NCBI GenBank assembly: GCA_939792625.1
Contig: CALNFG010000002.1
Span: 1 to 36,733 of the forward strand
Length of the DNA: 36,733 nucleotides
Source of the DNA: an uncultured Prevotella sp.
Lineage (GTDB): Bacteria; Bacteroidota; Bacteroidia; Bacteroidales; Bacteroidaceae
Reading direction: 5' to 3'
Below the pieces are notes generated by a model. The model saw only the letters and a list, made by a program, of their open reading frames with translations, did not search any database and was not told the DNA's origin. The stretch's first letter is position 1. Every line of letters begins with the position of its first letter. Positions 27,471 to 36,076 of this stretch are shown in pieces. A program made the translations under genes and the position numbers.

Positions 27471-27499
27471 TTGTCTGCTTGTGTAAATGTCTGCTTGTT
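27471..27499. repeat. Direct repeat of TTGTCTGCTTGT
   Basis: TTGTCTGCTTGT at 27471-27482 and TGTCTGCTTGT at 27489-27499. Confidence 0.6.
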
Positions 27500-27519
27500 A
27501 CTATTTTATTATATGCGTG

Positions 27520-27527
27520 CAAACTTA
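27520..27527 (-). promoter_or_regulatory. -7 box TAAGTTTG for DUF349 gene
   Basis: Minus-strand TAAGTTTG ~143 nt upstream of ATG 27377; -33 not clear. Confidence 0.4.
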
Positions 27528-27580
27528 ATTAAAAATATTGTAAATCCCTAAACTATTTTGGAAAATTTGGTTTTTTCTGC

Positions 27581-28507
27581 TTAAATGAGACGTTTGTGGC
27601 GGAATATCCACCACGATATACCTGAAATAAGCGCCGACATGACGATGGCGATAAGGAATCCGAACTTGTTGTTCTCCATGCCGTTTATCAGGTTCATGCC
27701 GAAGATGCTTGCTATGAGTGTGGGGAACATCAGGATTATCGATACGGAAGTAAGTGTTCGCATCACGGTGTTCATGTTGTTGTTGATGATGCTCGAGTAT
27801 GTGTCCATCGTCGATTCGAGGATGTCTGAATATATGTTTGTTGTCTCGCGTGCCTGGCTCATCTCGATGTTTACGTCTTCGATGAGGTCGGCATCGAGTT
27901 CGTCCACCTGCAGCTTGAATTTCAGTTTTGCCAGGAGATTCTCGTTGCCTCTGATGGACGTGATGAAGTATGTCAGCGAGTCTTGCAGGCGTGACAGGCC
28001 GATGAGCGACTCGTTGTTGACTTCGCGGTCAAGGTTACGCTTTGCTTTCTCGATGAGGCTGTTTATCTGTTTCAGCCGTTTCAGATACCATACGGCCGAT
28101 GACAGGAACAGGCGGAAAATCATGTCCACATAGTCGGTAAAGCCTTCGCCGCGTTTCTGCTGATAGCTTACGAAGTCGATCATCATGTTTGTCTCGTGGA
28201 AACACACCGTTATCGTAACGTCGCGCTTGTGTATTATGCCGAGCGGCACGGTGGTGTATGGTGTGCGTGAGCGTATTTCCTTGACAAAGGGTATACGGAG
28301 AATGATGAGCATCCAGCCGTCGTCGTATTCATAACGGGCACGCTCGTCATTATCGCTGATGTCTGACAGGAAATAGTCGGGAATCTTAAATTCTTCTTCC
28401 AGCAGGCGCTGGTCGTCTTCTGTGGGGCATGTCACTTGTATCCAGCAGTTAGGCTCCCATTGGTCTATCTGCTTCAGGCCCTTGTTGGTGTTCCAGTATG
28501 TTCTCAT
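27581..28507 (-). CDS. CorA-family divalent cation transporter
   Basis: C-terminal MFPTLIASIFGMNLINGMENNKFGFLIAIVMSALISGISWWIFRHKRLI includes the GMN motif; ATG at 28507. Confidence 0.92.
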   Translation of the reverse strand: MRTYWNTNKGLKQIDQWEPNCWIQVTCPTEDDQRLLEEEFKIPDYFLSDISDNDERARYEYDDGWMLIILRIPFVKEIRSRTPYTTVPLGIIHKRDVTITVCFHETNMMIDFVSYQQKRGEGFTDYVDMIFRLFLSSAVWYLKRLKQINSLIEKAKRNLDREVNNESLIGLSRLQDSLTYFITSIRGNENLLAKLKFKLQVDELDADLIEDVNIEMSQARETTNIYSDILESTMDTYSSIINNNMNTVMRTLTSVSIILMFPTLIASIFGMNLINGMENNKFGFLIAIVMSALISGISWWIFRHKRLI

Positions 28508-28800
28508 TTGCCAATCCTCCAAAAAAATGTTGTGTCAAGTGGGGAAGACCGGCCCTTTCCGAGAGCATTCCTCCTCACCTTACAAGTTCATCTTTTCCGC
28601 GTGATAGTCGTCCATAAAAGTTTTGAATTTCTGTTTTGCGTTGCAAAGATAGTGCAAGTTGGGCGAAATTCAAAATAAAAACGCTTTAAAAGAATCTTAT
28701 TCCTGTTTTTCGGGGACTTATTTTTCTCCGGTGTAACATGAGTTCGGGCGATGGCAGGAAACCTTCTTGGATTTTGTGGATTTATGTAATGCTGCATGAT

Positions 28801-28839
28801 AAAAGGTTGCCTTATGCAGCGCGTAAGGCAACCTTCTGG
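28801..28839. repeat. Two-unit 22-bp-period palindromic element C / pepD terminator
   Basis: AAAAG-GTTGC-CTTAT-GCAGCGC-GTAAG-GCAAC-CTTCT-GG, units 22 bp apart; 12-bp stem AAGGTTGCCTTA (28803-28814)/TAAGGCAACCTT (28824-28835). Confidence 0.7.
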
Positions 28840-28866
28840 AAAAATAACGTTAGTCAGTTGTGATGT

Positions 28867-30324
28867 TTACTTTTCGGGAATCTCTTCCAGCGTCTTAACG
28901 AGCAAGTCCCAGAACTTTGTCGTTGACGGCCAGTTGGCACGCTCGCTCGGAGTGTGGGGCGAGAGCAGTGTCGGGCCGAATGAGCAGATGTCAAGACCGG
29001 GATATTTTGAAAGGATGATGCTGCACTCAAGTCCTGCGTGAACAACCTGTACGGTAGGCTCCTCGTTGAACAGGTCGTTGTATATCTTGCGCATGCGCTT
29101 GATGAGTTCGCTGTCGGTGTTGGGGTCCCATCCGCCGTAGGCTCCGCTCAGCTCGACTTTCATTCCTGCCATGTTGAAGCAGCTTTCGAGCGATGTTGCC
29201 AGCTCGTCTTTTTTTGTCTCGCTCGAGCTGCGGGCCAGTATCTTGACGGCAGCCTTGCCGCCCTCTATGTCGACAATGGCGAGGTTAGATGATGTTTCGA
29301 CGATGTTGGGAATCGACGGGATGTAGCGCCATACGCCGTTGTGGGCGGCATAGATTGCGTCAACGAGGTTGTCCTGTATTTCTTCGGGCACGATGTTTGC
29401 CGGCAGGTCAACTTCCTCAATCAGTACTTCTATCTCGTCTTCGATGGCCTTGTATTCGTCATTGAATGTCTCGCGGTAGTCGGCTACGAGTTCTTTCAGG
29501 TCGTCAAGGTTGTCTTTCGGCAGGGTGAGTACGGCTTCGGCCTCGCGCGGTATGGCGTTGCGCATGTTGCCGCCGTGCCAGCTTGCCAGGCGTGCCTCGT
29601 CGTCGGCTATGGCCTCGCGTACTATGCGCACGAGCATCTTGTTGGCGTTGCCGCGGCCTACGCCTATTTCAAGGCCTGAGTGTCCGCCTTTCAGTCCTTT
29701 TACGGTTACTTTTACGGCGATGTCATCCTTGTCGCTTTCCTCTTCCTTATAGTCGAGCGTGGCTGTGATGTCTACGCCGCCGGCGCTGCCTATTATCAGT
29801 TCGCCTTCCTGCTCGGTGTCGAGATTGAGCAGAATCTCGCCCTCGAGTTCGCCTCCGGGCAGGGCGTTGGCGCCATACATGCCGGTCTCTTCGTCAGCTG
29901 TGATGAGAGCCTCTATCGGGCCGTGCTTCAGGTCTTTGGCTTCCATGACGGCCATTATCGCTGCCACTCCCAGACCGTCGTCAGCGCCCAGCGTGGTGCC
30001 TTTGGCCTTTACCCAGTCGCCGTCGATGTATGTCTGTATGGGGTCAGTCTCGAAGTTGTGTGTGCTGTCTTTCTCTTTCTGTGGCACCATGTCCATGTGT
30101 GCCTGGAGAATTACCGTCTTGCGGTTTTCCATTCCCGGTGTGGCGGGCTTGCGCATGACGATGTTCTCAGCTTCGTCCTTGAATGCCTCTACGCCTATGT
30201 TTTTGGCGAAGTCGAGCAAGAACTGCTGTACTTTTGCAAGGTGTCCTGACGGGCGCGGAACTTGTGTCAGCGCGTAAAAGTTTCTCCAGATGCACTCCGG
30301 TTTCAGATTTTTGATTTCACTCAT
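28867..30324 (-). CDS. pepD: Aminoacyl-histidine dipeptidase (PepD, M20 family)
   Basis: VILQAHMDMVPQKEKDSTHNFETDPIQTYIDGDWVKAKGTTLGADDGLGVAAIMAVME...ITADEETGMYGA...GLKGGHSGLEIGVGRGNANK...SFGPTLLSPHTPSERA. Confidence 0.95.
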   Translation of the reverse strand: MSEIKNLKPECIWRNFYALTQVPRPSGHLAKVQQFLLDFAKNIGVEAFKDEAENIVMRKPATPGMENRKTVILQAHMDMVPQKEKDSTHNFETDPIQTYIDGDWVKAKGTTLGADDGLGVAAIMAVMEAKDLKHGPIEALITADEETGMYGANALPGGELEGEILLNLDTEQEGELIIGSAGGVDITATLDYKEEESDKDDIAVKVTVKGLKGGHSGLEIGVGRGNANKMLVRIVREAIADDEARLASWHGGNMRNAIPREAEAVLTLPKDNLDDLKELVADYRETFNDEYKAIEDEIEVLIEEVDLPANIVPEEIQDNLVDAIYAAHNGVWRYIPSIPNIVETSSNLAIVDIEGGKAAVKILARSSSETKKDELATSLESCFNMAGMKVELSGAYGGWDPNTDSELIKRMRKIYNDLFNEEPTVQVVHAGLECSIILSKYPGLDICSFGPTLLSPHTPSERANWPSTTKFWDLLVKTLEEIPEK

Positions 30325-30395
30325 AGTAATACATTTTTAAAAGGTCCGTATGTTTCAGTTTTTCAATAAATGACAATGGGGCCGGCCGCCGGTTG

Positions 30396-31394
30396 TTATC
30401 TGCCGGCTTTCTTAGTGAATGCCAGCGCTGCCCATGCGTATATGCCGAGGGCTACCACGAGCAGTGTCTGCACGGCGTGTACTATCAGCACGAAGTACAA
30501 GGCGTTGTTGTCGGCCACGCCGTAGAGTATCAGCATGGTCTTTACTGCAAAGTGCCACGGTCCGGCGCCGTTGGGTGTTGGCACTATCACGGCTATGCTG
30601 CCTACGACAAATGTCACCAGGGCACACTGCAGACCAAGACCCGAGGTGAAGTCGAAGCAGAAGAACGTAAGATAGTAATGCAGGAAGTAGCAGAGCCAGA
30701 TGCCGAGGGTGTAGAAGATGAACAATGGAATGTTTTTCACACTTTTCAGCGACATCACGCCTTGCCATATTCCGCCGAGCGTGGCTTTCACCTTATTATA
30801 TATCGACAGCCTTTTCAGCAGGATGTGCAGCAGGAACATCACGGCCACGGCGCAGGCCGCCGTGACGAGATAGCCCGTGGCTGAGAACTTGTTCAGTACC
30901 GAGTCCATGCTCGTGCCTGTCCTGCTGAAGAACGTTGAGAATACCTTCATCTGCATGAGCAGGGTCAGCAGAGTGACCGCACCCATGAGCAGGGTGTCGA
31001 TGGCACGCTCGGTGACCACCGTGCCGAGGGCTTTGGGAAACGACACTCCGTCGTATCTCTTCAGCACGCCGCAACGTGTGAACTCGCCTATGCGGGGCAC
31101 AACGAGGCTGGTGGCGTAAGACATGAATATGGCGTTGACCGACGTCGATGCTCGGGCCTGTTCGCCTATGGGGGCGAGCGTCTGGCGCCAGCGCCATCCG
31201 CGGAACACCTGTGCCATGATGCCGAAAGGGAACGACAGCAGCATCCATGTCCAGTTCATTCCGCCGAAGAGAATGTCATCAATGCTTCTGAAATCGAAGT
31301 CACGGTACATCCAATAAAGTATCGCTCCGCCGAAGGCCAGCGGAAGCAGTATTTTTGCGGCATTGTTGCAGATGGATGTTATTTTCACGCTCAT
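30396..31394 (-). CDS. UPF0104 / lysylphosphatidylglycerol synthase TM-region family membrane protein
   Basis: MSVKITSICNNAAKILLPLAFGGAILYWMYRDFDF...WRWRQTLAPIG...SYATSLVVPRIGEFTRCGVLKRYDGVSFPKALGTVVTERAIDTL...PTPNGAGPWHFAV. Confidence 0.87.
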   Translation of the reverse strand: MSVKITSICNNAAKILLPLAFGGAILYWMYRDFDFRSIDDILFGGMNWTWMLLSFPFGIMAQVFRGWRWRQTLAPIGEQARASTSVNAIFMSYATSLVVPRIGEFTRCGVLKRYDGVSFPKALGTVVTERAIDTLLMGAVTLLTLLMQMKVFSTFFSRTGTSMDSVLNKFSATGYLVTAACAVAVMFLLHILLKRLSIYNKVKATLGGIWQGVMSLKSVKNIPLFIFYTLGIWLCYFLHYYLTFFCFDFTSGLGLQCALVTFVVGSIAVIVPTPNGAGPWHFAVKTMLILYGVADNNALYFVLIVHAVQTLLVVALGIYAWAALAFTKKAGR

Positions 31395-31602
31395 GAGATG
31401 TTGCTTTGTCCCGACGTCTTGCGGTCGCGGCTGCACTTAGTCTTTGCAAACTTACAATATTTTTTTCAAACGGCATGCCTGCATGTTCAAATATTTTTAT
31501 CATGCGCCGGGATTTGGCCGCCTTTGCCTGTCTGAGCGGCGTTTTTGCGGCAGATAAGCCAAATAAAGATGGTGCGGATATGGTTATCTCGTGATTTGTG
31601 AG

Positions 31603-31610
31603 TATTTTTG
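31603..31610 (+). promoter_or_regulatory. -7 box TATTTTTG for N6-adenine methylase gene
   Basis: TAnnTTTG 67 nt upstream of ATG 31677. Confidence 0.5.
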
Positions 31611-31676
31611 CAACGATGTACGGGACATGCCGCCGGCACGTTCCCGCCACTTGTGTAAAAAACTTTTTTCTTGTAT

Positions 31677-33422
31677 ATGCCACGGATAAGCAAAGCCACC
31701 GAATACAACTGGAAGAAACTGAACAGCGACACAGAAGCAAAACTCACGAAACGTGCCAACAAGACCCGTTCTGAAAGGCGTGTCACGGCCACGGCTTATC
31801 TTAATGACCCTGCGGCCCTGCGGCTGCTCGATGCCGCCGTCCGTGCATGCGCTCCGGTGGAGCAGGTGATGTATGCGCTCGTGGTGTCGTGCCTTACCGC
31901 TGCGGGGATAATCGGCAAGGAGCATGTGCGCAGGTTTCTTGCTGGGTATGAGAAGTGGGCCGGAGCATCCGTTGACGTGCCCGCCGGCGTGTGGAATACG
32001 AGTGAAGATGTGCTTGGCTTCATCTACCAGTCGCTGACGGCGGAGGGCCGGCGCAATCTTACGGGCTTGTACTATACCTCACGTAAGATAGTGGAACACA
32101 TGCTTGACGGCAAGCAGCTGGCCGAAGGCGAGACTTTTCTTGACCCGTGTTGTGGCAGCGGCGCGTTTCTCACGGGGGTGCGCACTGCCGACCCCTCGGG
32201 CCTGTACGGTTTCGATACCGACCCCGTTGCGGTGATGCTGGCCACGGCCAATCTGTTGGTGAAGTACAGCAGCGTAGAGTTTACCCCCAATGTCTTCTGC
32301 ACCGACTTCCTTGCTCCGCCGGCCGTCGGCGGTAAGTGCATACCCCGGCGCTTTGACAACATTTACACCAATCCGCCGTGGGGCAGCGACAGGGACGGCA
32401 TGTATGCCGGCCGTTATCCGCAGATAAAGTCGAAGGAGAAGGCCTCGATGGTGGTGGCTGAGGCCCTGAGGCGCATCGGCAGTGATGGCACGCTGTGCTT
32501 CCTTTTGCCCACGTCATTGCTGAAAATAAAGACGCACGCAGACTTGCGCCGGCTGCTGTTGTCGCAGACGGATGTCAGACAGATAGACCTTTTCACCGGC
32601 CGTTTCGACGGTGTGTTTACCGATTACTTCAGCATCAGGATGAAGCCGGGCGCCGGTGGCACAGCGGGCTATGTCGTGAGACGGGAAGGAAAGTGCAGCC
32701 GTGTGAAGCTCTCTGACGGCGACCGCCGGTCCGGGCACATCGTGACGGAGCCGCTCTCCGGGCAGGACCGTGAGATAGTAAACAGAGTAGAAGCTTGCCG
32801 CCACGGTGACCTCACGAACAGCCTTTGGGCGCTGGGCATAGTGACGGGCGACAATAAGAACAAGGTGAAGACGGAGCCGGGCGAAGGACTTGAGCCTGTC
32901 TATGCGGGGCGTCAGGTCGTACCGTTCGGCTTTACCGACAGCCGGTCGTACATCAGCTTTGCCCCCGACGAGTTCCAGCAGTGTGCGCGGGAGGAGTATT
33001 TCAGGGCCCCCGAGAAGCTGGTCTACCGCTTCATAGCCCGCTATCCCGTCGTGGCTTACGATGACGGCCGGCGCCTCTGTCTCAACAGCGCCAACATCCT
33101 GATACCCAGCATCGAAGGCCTGTCGGTGAAGAGCGTCGCCGCGCTGCTCAACTCGTCGTTGTACCGCTATTTGTACGTCCTCAGATTTCACGACATCAAG
33201 GTACTGAAGTCAAATCTCGCCTCGCTGCCTTTTCCCCGTCTTACGCCTGAAGCCGATGCCTCCCTAAGCCGCCTTACAGATGACATAAGGACATCGGCCT
33301 TCACTTCCGTGATGCAGCGGCGGCTCGACGCCGCCGTGTATTCGCTCTTCGGCATACCGGCGGCCGGGCGGCGGCATATCGGCTTGCGTCTGGCCGAGGC
33401 CGGGCTTAGAAACTGTTTTTGA
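31677..33422 (+). CDS. N6-adenine DNA methyltransferase (NPPW type) with C-terminal target-recognition-like region; no nuclease domain evident
   Basis: Motif I FLDPCCGSGAFL, motif IV NPPWGS, LCFLLPTSLLKIKTHADLRRLLL; C-terminal NSANILIPSIEGLSVKSVAALLNSSLYRYLYVLRFHDIKVLKSNLASLPFP resembles TaqI-like specificity domains. Confidence 0.88.
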   Translation: MPRISKATEYNWKKLNSDTEAKLTKRANKTRSERRVTATAYLNDPAALRLLDAAVRACAPVEQVMYALVVSCLTAAGIIGKEHVRRFLAGYEKWAGASVDVPAGVWNTSEDVLGFIYQSLTAEGRRNLTGLYYTSRKIVEHMLDGKQLAEGETFLDPCCGSGAFLTGVRTADPSGLYGFDTDPVAVMLATANLLVKYSSVEFTPNVFCTDFLAPPAVGGKCIPRRFDNIYTNPPWGSDRDGMYAGRYPQIKSKEKASMVVAEALRRIGSDGTLCFLLPTSLLKIKTHADLRRLLLSQTDVRQIDLFTGRFDGVFTDYFSIRMKPGAGGTAGYVVRREGKCSRVKLSDGDRRSGHIVTEPLSGQDREIVNRVEACRHGDLTNSLWALGIVTGDNKNKVKTEPGEGLEPVYAGRQVVPFGFTDSRSYISFAPDEFQQCAREEYFRAPEKLVYRFIARYPVVAYDDGRRLCLNSANILIPSIEGLSVKSVAALLNSSLYRYLYVLRFHDIKVLKSNLASLPFPRLTPEADASLSRLTDDIRTSAFTSVMQRRLDAAVYSLFGIPAAGRRHIGLRLAEAGLRNCF

Positions 33423-33511
33423 TTTTTCCAGAAATCGTTTATTGTGAAACAGCAATCGGAAACATCTCGAAAATACATCTCAATACATTTAACAAAAAAT
33501 CAAAACAGTTT
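33408..33511. repeat. Inverted pair of a GAAACTGTTTTGATTTTTT motif at convergent 3' ends
   Basis: AGAAACTGTTTTTGATTTTT (starts ~33409, +) and AAAAAATCAAAACAGTTTCTT (ends ~33511); flanks the methylase/GH28 junction. Confidence 0.65.
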
Positions 33512-33512
33512 C

Positions 33513-34877
33513 TTAAAGAGCCTTGCCGTTGATCACCACGGAGCGCGTCACCGTGCCCTCTATGAGCGAGGGGTCGAAGGCGCCCGTCTTGTCGGTGACG
33601 TCGATGTTCTCGAAGGTAAAGTCGTTCAGGCTGTATTTGTCGCTCGTGCCCACGTCAAAGAAGTTGGCGCAGTCCATCCTCACCCCGTTTATCCTTATGT
33701 TGTTACAGCGCGACATGGGCATGTCGTCACGCTGTTGCGGCTTGAAGAACTGTGTCCACGGCCTCACCACGATGAAGCTGCCGCAACGCCCTGTCATGTT
33801 CTCCACCGTCACATACTCATAATGCTGGGGCGTGTCCGGGCGCATCTTCAGCCACAGCACGCGGCCGGCGTCGTCGGCATGGCAGTCGCGCAGCACTATG
33901 TTGCGGTCGTGCAGCGACTCTGAGCCGAGTGTTAGGCAGCCATGCACCTTACCGTAACGGCAGCGCTGTATGAGAATCTCGCTGCACGGGCCGTTGCGGG
34001 GGTCTTTGTCGGCAAAGGTGCCCTTGCCTCCCTTCAGTACCACGGCGTCGTCGCATACGTGCATGTAGCAGCCCGATATCAGCACGTCGCGGCAGGCATC
34101 GATGTCTATCGCGTCAGAACTCGGCGCGCCGCGCTGCGGCTCGGGCGGGTAGACGTTCTCCGTGGGGGCGTAGATGAAGCAGTCAAGATAGCGCACCCGG
34201 CTGCAGCGGTAGAGATGGTTGGTCCAGAAGGGGCTGTTTACCAGCCTCACGTCCTGTACGGTCACGTTGGTCGAGTTGGATATGTACACCAGTCGCGGGC
34301 GCTGTGCGTCCTTGTTCGTGCAGTCGGGATTCCACCGCCTGCGTATCCAGAACTCCTGCCAGTAAGCGCCGCCGTTGCCGTCGATGGTGCCGCTGCCGGT
34401 TATCGTGAAGCCGTCGAGTCCGTCGGCGTTGATCAGCGCGGTGAAGTACAGGCACGTCTCGCCCTCTATGCGTGTGGTGTCTATCGGGAAGTCGGCAATG
34501 CGGTCAGAGCCCTTCAGCCGGCCACCCTCGGCTACGTGCAGATGTGTGCCCGGCCTGAAGAACAGCGCTCCGCTGAGAAACGTGCCGCGCGGTATCACCA
34601 CCACGCCGCCGCCCCCGGCCCAGGCCGTGTCGATAACCTTCTGTATCCGTTCGGTCTGCACGGCGGTGCTGTCAGCGGTCACGCCGTAGTCGGTTATCAC
34701 ATATTTGCGCCCCAGGGTGTCGGGGTCAATCTTCGCGGTGTCGGCAAACCACCGGCTCATCCTAGTACCGTCGGGCCATGTTCTTTCTTGTGCTGCGGCG
34801 CCCGTTGCCGCCACTGCCGGCATCAGCAGCGCCAACAGGCGCATAATCAGATGTCTTGTGTCTGTGTGCATAGTCAT
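33513..34877 (-). CDS. Glycoside hydrolase family 28 (polygalacturonase/rhamnogalacturonase-like), secreted
   Basis: Signal peptide; YGVTADSTAVQTERIQKVIDTAWAGGGGVVVIPRGTFLSGALFFRPGTHLHVAEGGRLKGS...GSGTIDGNGGAYW...SSDAIDIDACRDVLISGCYMHVCDDAVVLKGGKG. Confidence 0.9.
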   Translation of the reverse strand: MTMHTDTRHLIMRLLALLMPAVAATGAAAQERTWPDGTRMSRWFADTAKIDPDTLGRKYVITDYGVTADSTAVQTERIQKVIDTAWAGGGGVVVIPRGTFLSGALFFRPGTHLHVAEGGRLKGSDRIADFPIDTTRIEGETCLYFTALINADGLDGFTITGSGTIDGNGGAYWQEFWIRRRWNPDCTNKDAQRPRLVYISNSTNVTVQDVRLVNSPFWTNHLYRCSRVRYLDCFIYAPTENVYPPEPQRGAPSSDAIDIDACRDVLISGCYMHVCDDAVVLKGGKGTFADKDPRNGPCSEILIQRCRYGKVHGCLTLGSESLHDRNIVLRDCHADDAGRVLWLKMRPDTPQHYEYVTVENMTGRCGSFIVVRPWTQFFKPQQRDDMPMSRCNNIRINGVRMDCANFFDVGTSDKYSLNDFTFENIDVTDKTGAFDPSLIEGTVTRSVVINGKAL

Positions 34878-35061
34878 ATTTGTTTTTAAGTTATGTTGTT
34901 TTCAGTCCGCGTGCGGTGAATCTCCGTCCGCCGTCTGCAAAGGTAAACACAAATGCAGAAATAACTGCACCATGCGCCATTATTTAACTACTTGCCGGCT
35001 GTTCATTGAAATTGGTGCAACAATCAGTAATCTGTGTATGTACGCATACTTTGTTTTTCTG

Positions 35062-35069
35062 TAATTTTG
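35062..35069 (+). promoter_or_regulatory. -7 box TAATTTTG for BASS-like transporter
   Basis: TAnnTTTG 30 nt upstream of ATG 35099. Confidence 0.5.
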
Positions 35070-35098
35070 CATGCTGAAAAATACAGTATGTAATAATC

Positions 35099-36076
35099 AT
35101 GCACAAGCTGATAACAATCTTAAAGGACTTCACACTGCCGGCCGGCATGACGTGCGGGCTGGCAGGTTTCCTAGCGTTTCATTACGTAAGATGGCTCGCT
35201 CCGGTAAAGCCCGCGGCACAGGCAGCGGCCGAAGCGTTGATGCCTACGGTGCTGTTCATCATGTTGTTTGCCACCTTCTGCAAGGTGAATCCGCGTGACA
35301 TGCGCGTCAGAGGGTGGCACGTATGGCTGGTCGCATTCCAGCTCTTGTCGTGCCTGCTGATAGCTCTCTATCTCCACTTCACGCCCGGCGCCCCCGGCGA
35401 ACTGCTGCTTGAGGGACTCATGCTGTGCCTGGTGTGTCCCACGGCGGGTGCTGCCGCCGTGATAACGGGACGTCTCGGCGGCAGCGAGACATCGCTCACC
35501 ACATACACCATACTCTGCAATCTGGCTGCGGCCGTGGCCATACCGCTGGTGTTCCCGCTCGTCGAGCGGCACGCGGGCGCGTCGTTTCTCGGCCAGTTTC
35601 TGCTGATACTGCGTCGCGTGTTCCCCCTGCTCATTTTTCCGTTCCTCATGGCGTGGGGCCTGCGCGAGTTCTTCCCTAAGGCTCATGCGCGAGTTGTGGC
35701 AGGCTGCCGCGACCTGGCTTTCTACCTGTGGGGCTTCGGCCTGGTGCTTTCGGTGGGGCAGACGTGCCGCTTCCTTGCCGACAGTCCCGTAAGCGCGCAC
35801 CTGAAGTGGTTGCTCTCTGTGGTAAGCCTTGCGGCCTGCGCCCTGCAGTTCTTTATGGGCAAAAACGTCGGCGCGGCCTACGGCGAGCGCATCGGCGGCG
35901 GGCAGGCTCTCGGCCAGAAGAACACGATATTTGCCATCTGGGTGGCTTACACCTACCTGTCGCCGGTACTGTCGGTTGCTCCCGGCACGTACATTATATG
36001 GCAGAACGTGTTCAACTCGTGGCAACTCTGGCGCAAGCAGAAGCGCGATGAGGACATTAAAAAACAATTAACATGA
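35099..36076 (+). CDS. Bile acid:sodium symporter (BASS)-like transporter
   Basis: Polytopic protein with LMLCLVCPTAGAAAVITGRLGGSETSLTTYTILCNLAAAVAIPLVFPL...GQKNTIFAIWVAYTYLSPVLSVAPGTYIIWQNVFNSWQLW. Confidence 0.8.
   Translation: MHKLITILKDFTLPAGMTCGLAGFLAFHYVRWLAPVKPAAQAAAEALMPTVLFIMLFATFCKVNPRDMRVRGWHVWLVAFQLLSCLLIALYLHFTPGAPGELLLEGLMLCLVCPTAGAAAVITGRLGGSETSLTTYTILCNLAAAVAIPLVFPLVERHAGASFLGQFLLILRRVFPLLIFPFLMAWGLREFFPKAHARVVAGCRDLAFYLWGFGLVLSVGQTCRFLADSPVSAHLKWLLSVVSLAACALQFFMGKNVGAAYGERIGGGQALGQKNTIFAIWVAYTYLSPVLSVAPGTYIIWQNVFNSWQLWRKQKRDEDIKKQLT

Noticed and set aside
31440-31600. Possible structured region in the divergent UPF0104/methylase intergenic gap (GCCGC..GCGGC, ATTTGGC..GCCAAAT)
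   Set aside because: Stems are short and separated by long loops; cannot be distinguished from chance by eye
33942-34889. 315-aa + strand ORF opposite the GH28 gene
   Set aside because: Fully antisense to a well-supported GH28 gene; GC-rich codon mirror artefact with no recognisable domain
35171-36067. 298-aa minus ORF opposite the BASS-like transporter
   Set aside because: Charged, H/R/Q/E-rich mirror of a membrane-protein gene; no start context or domain
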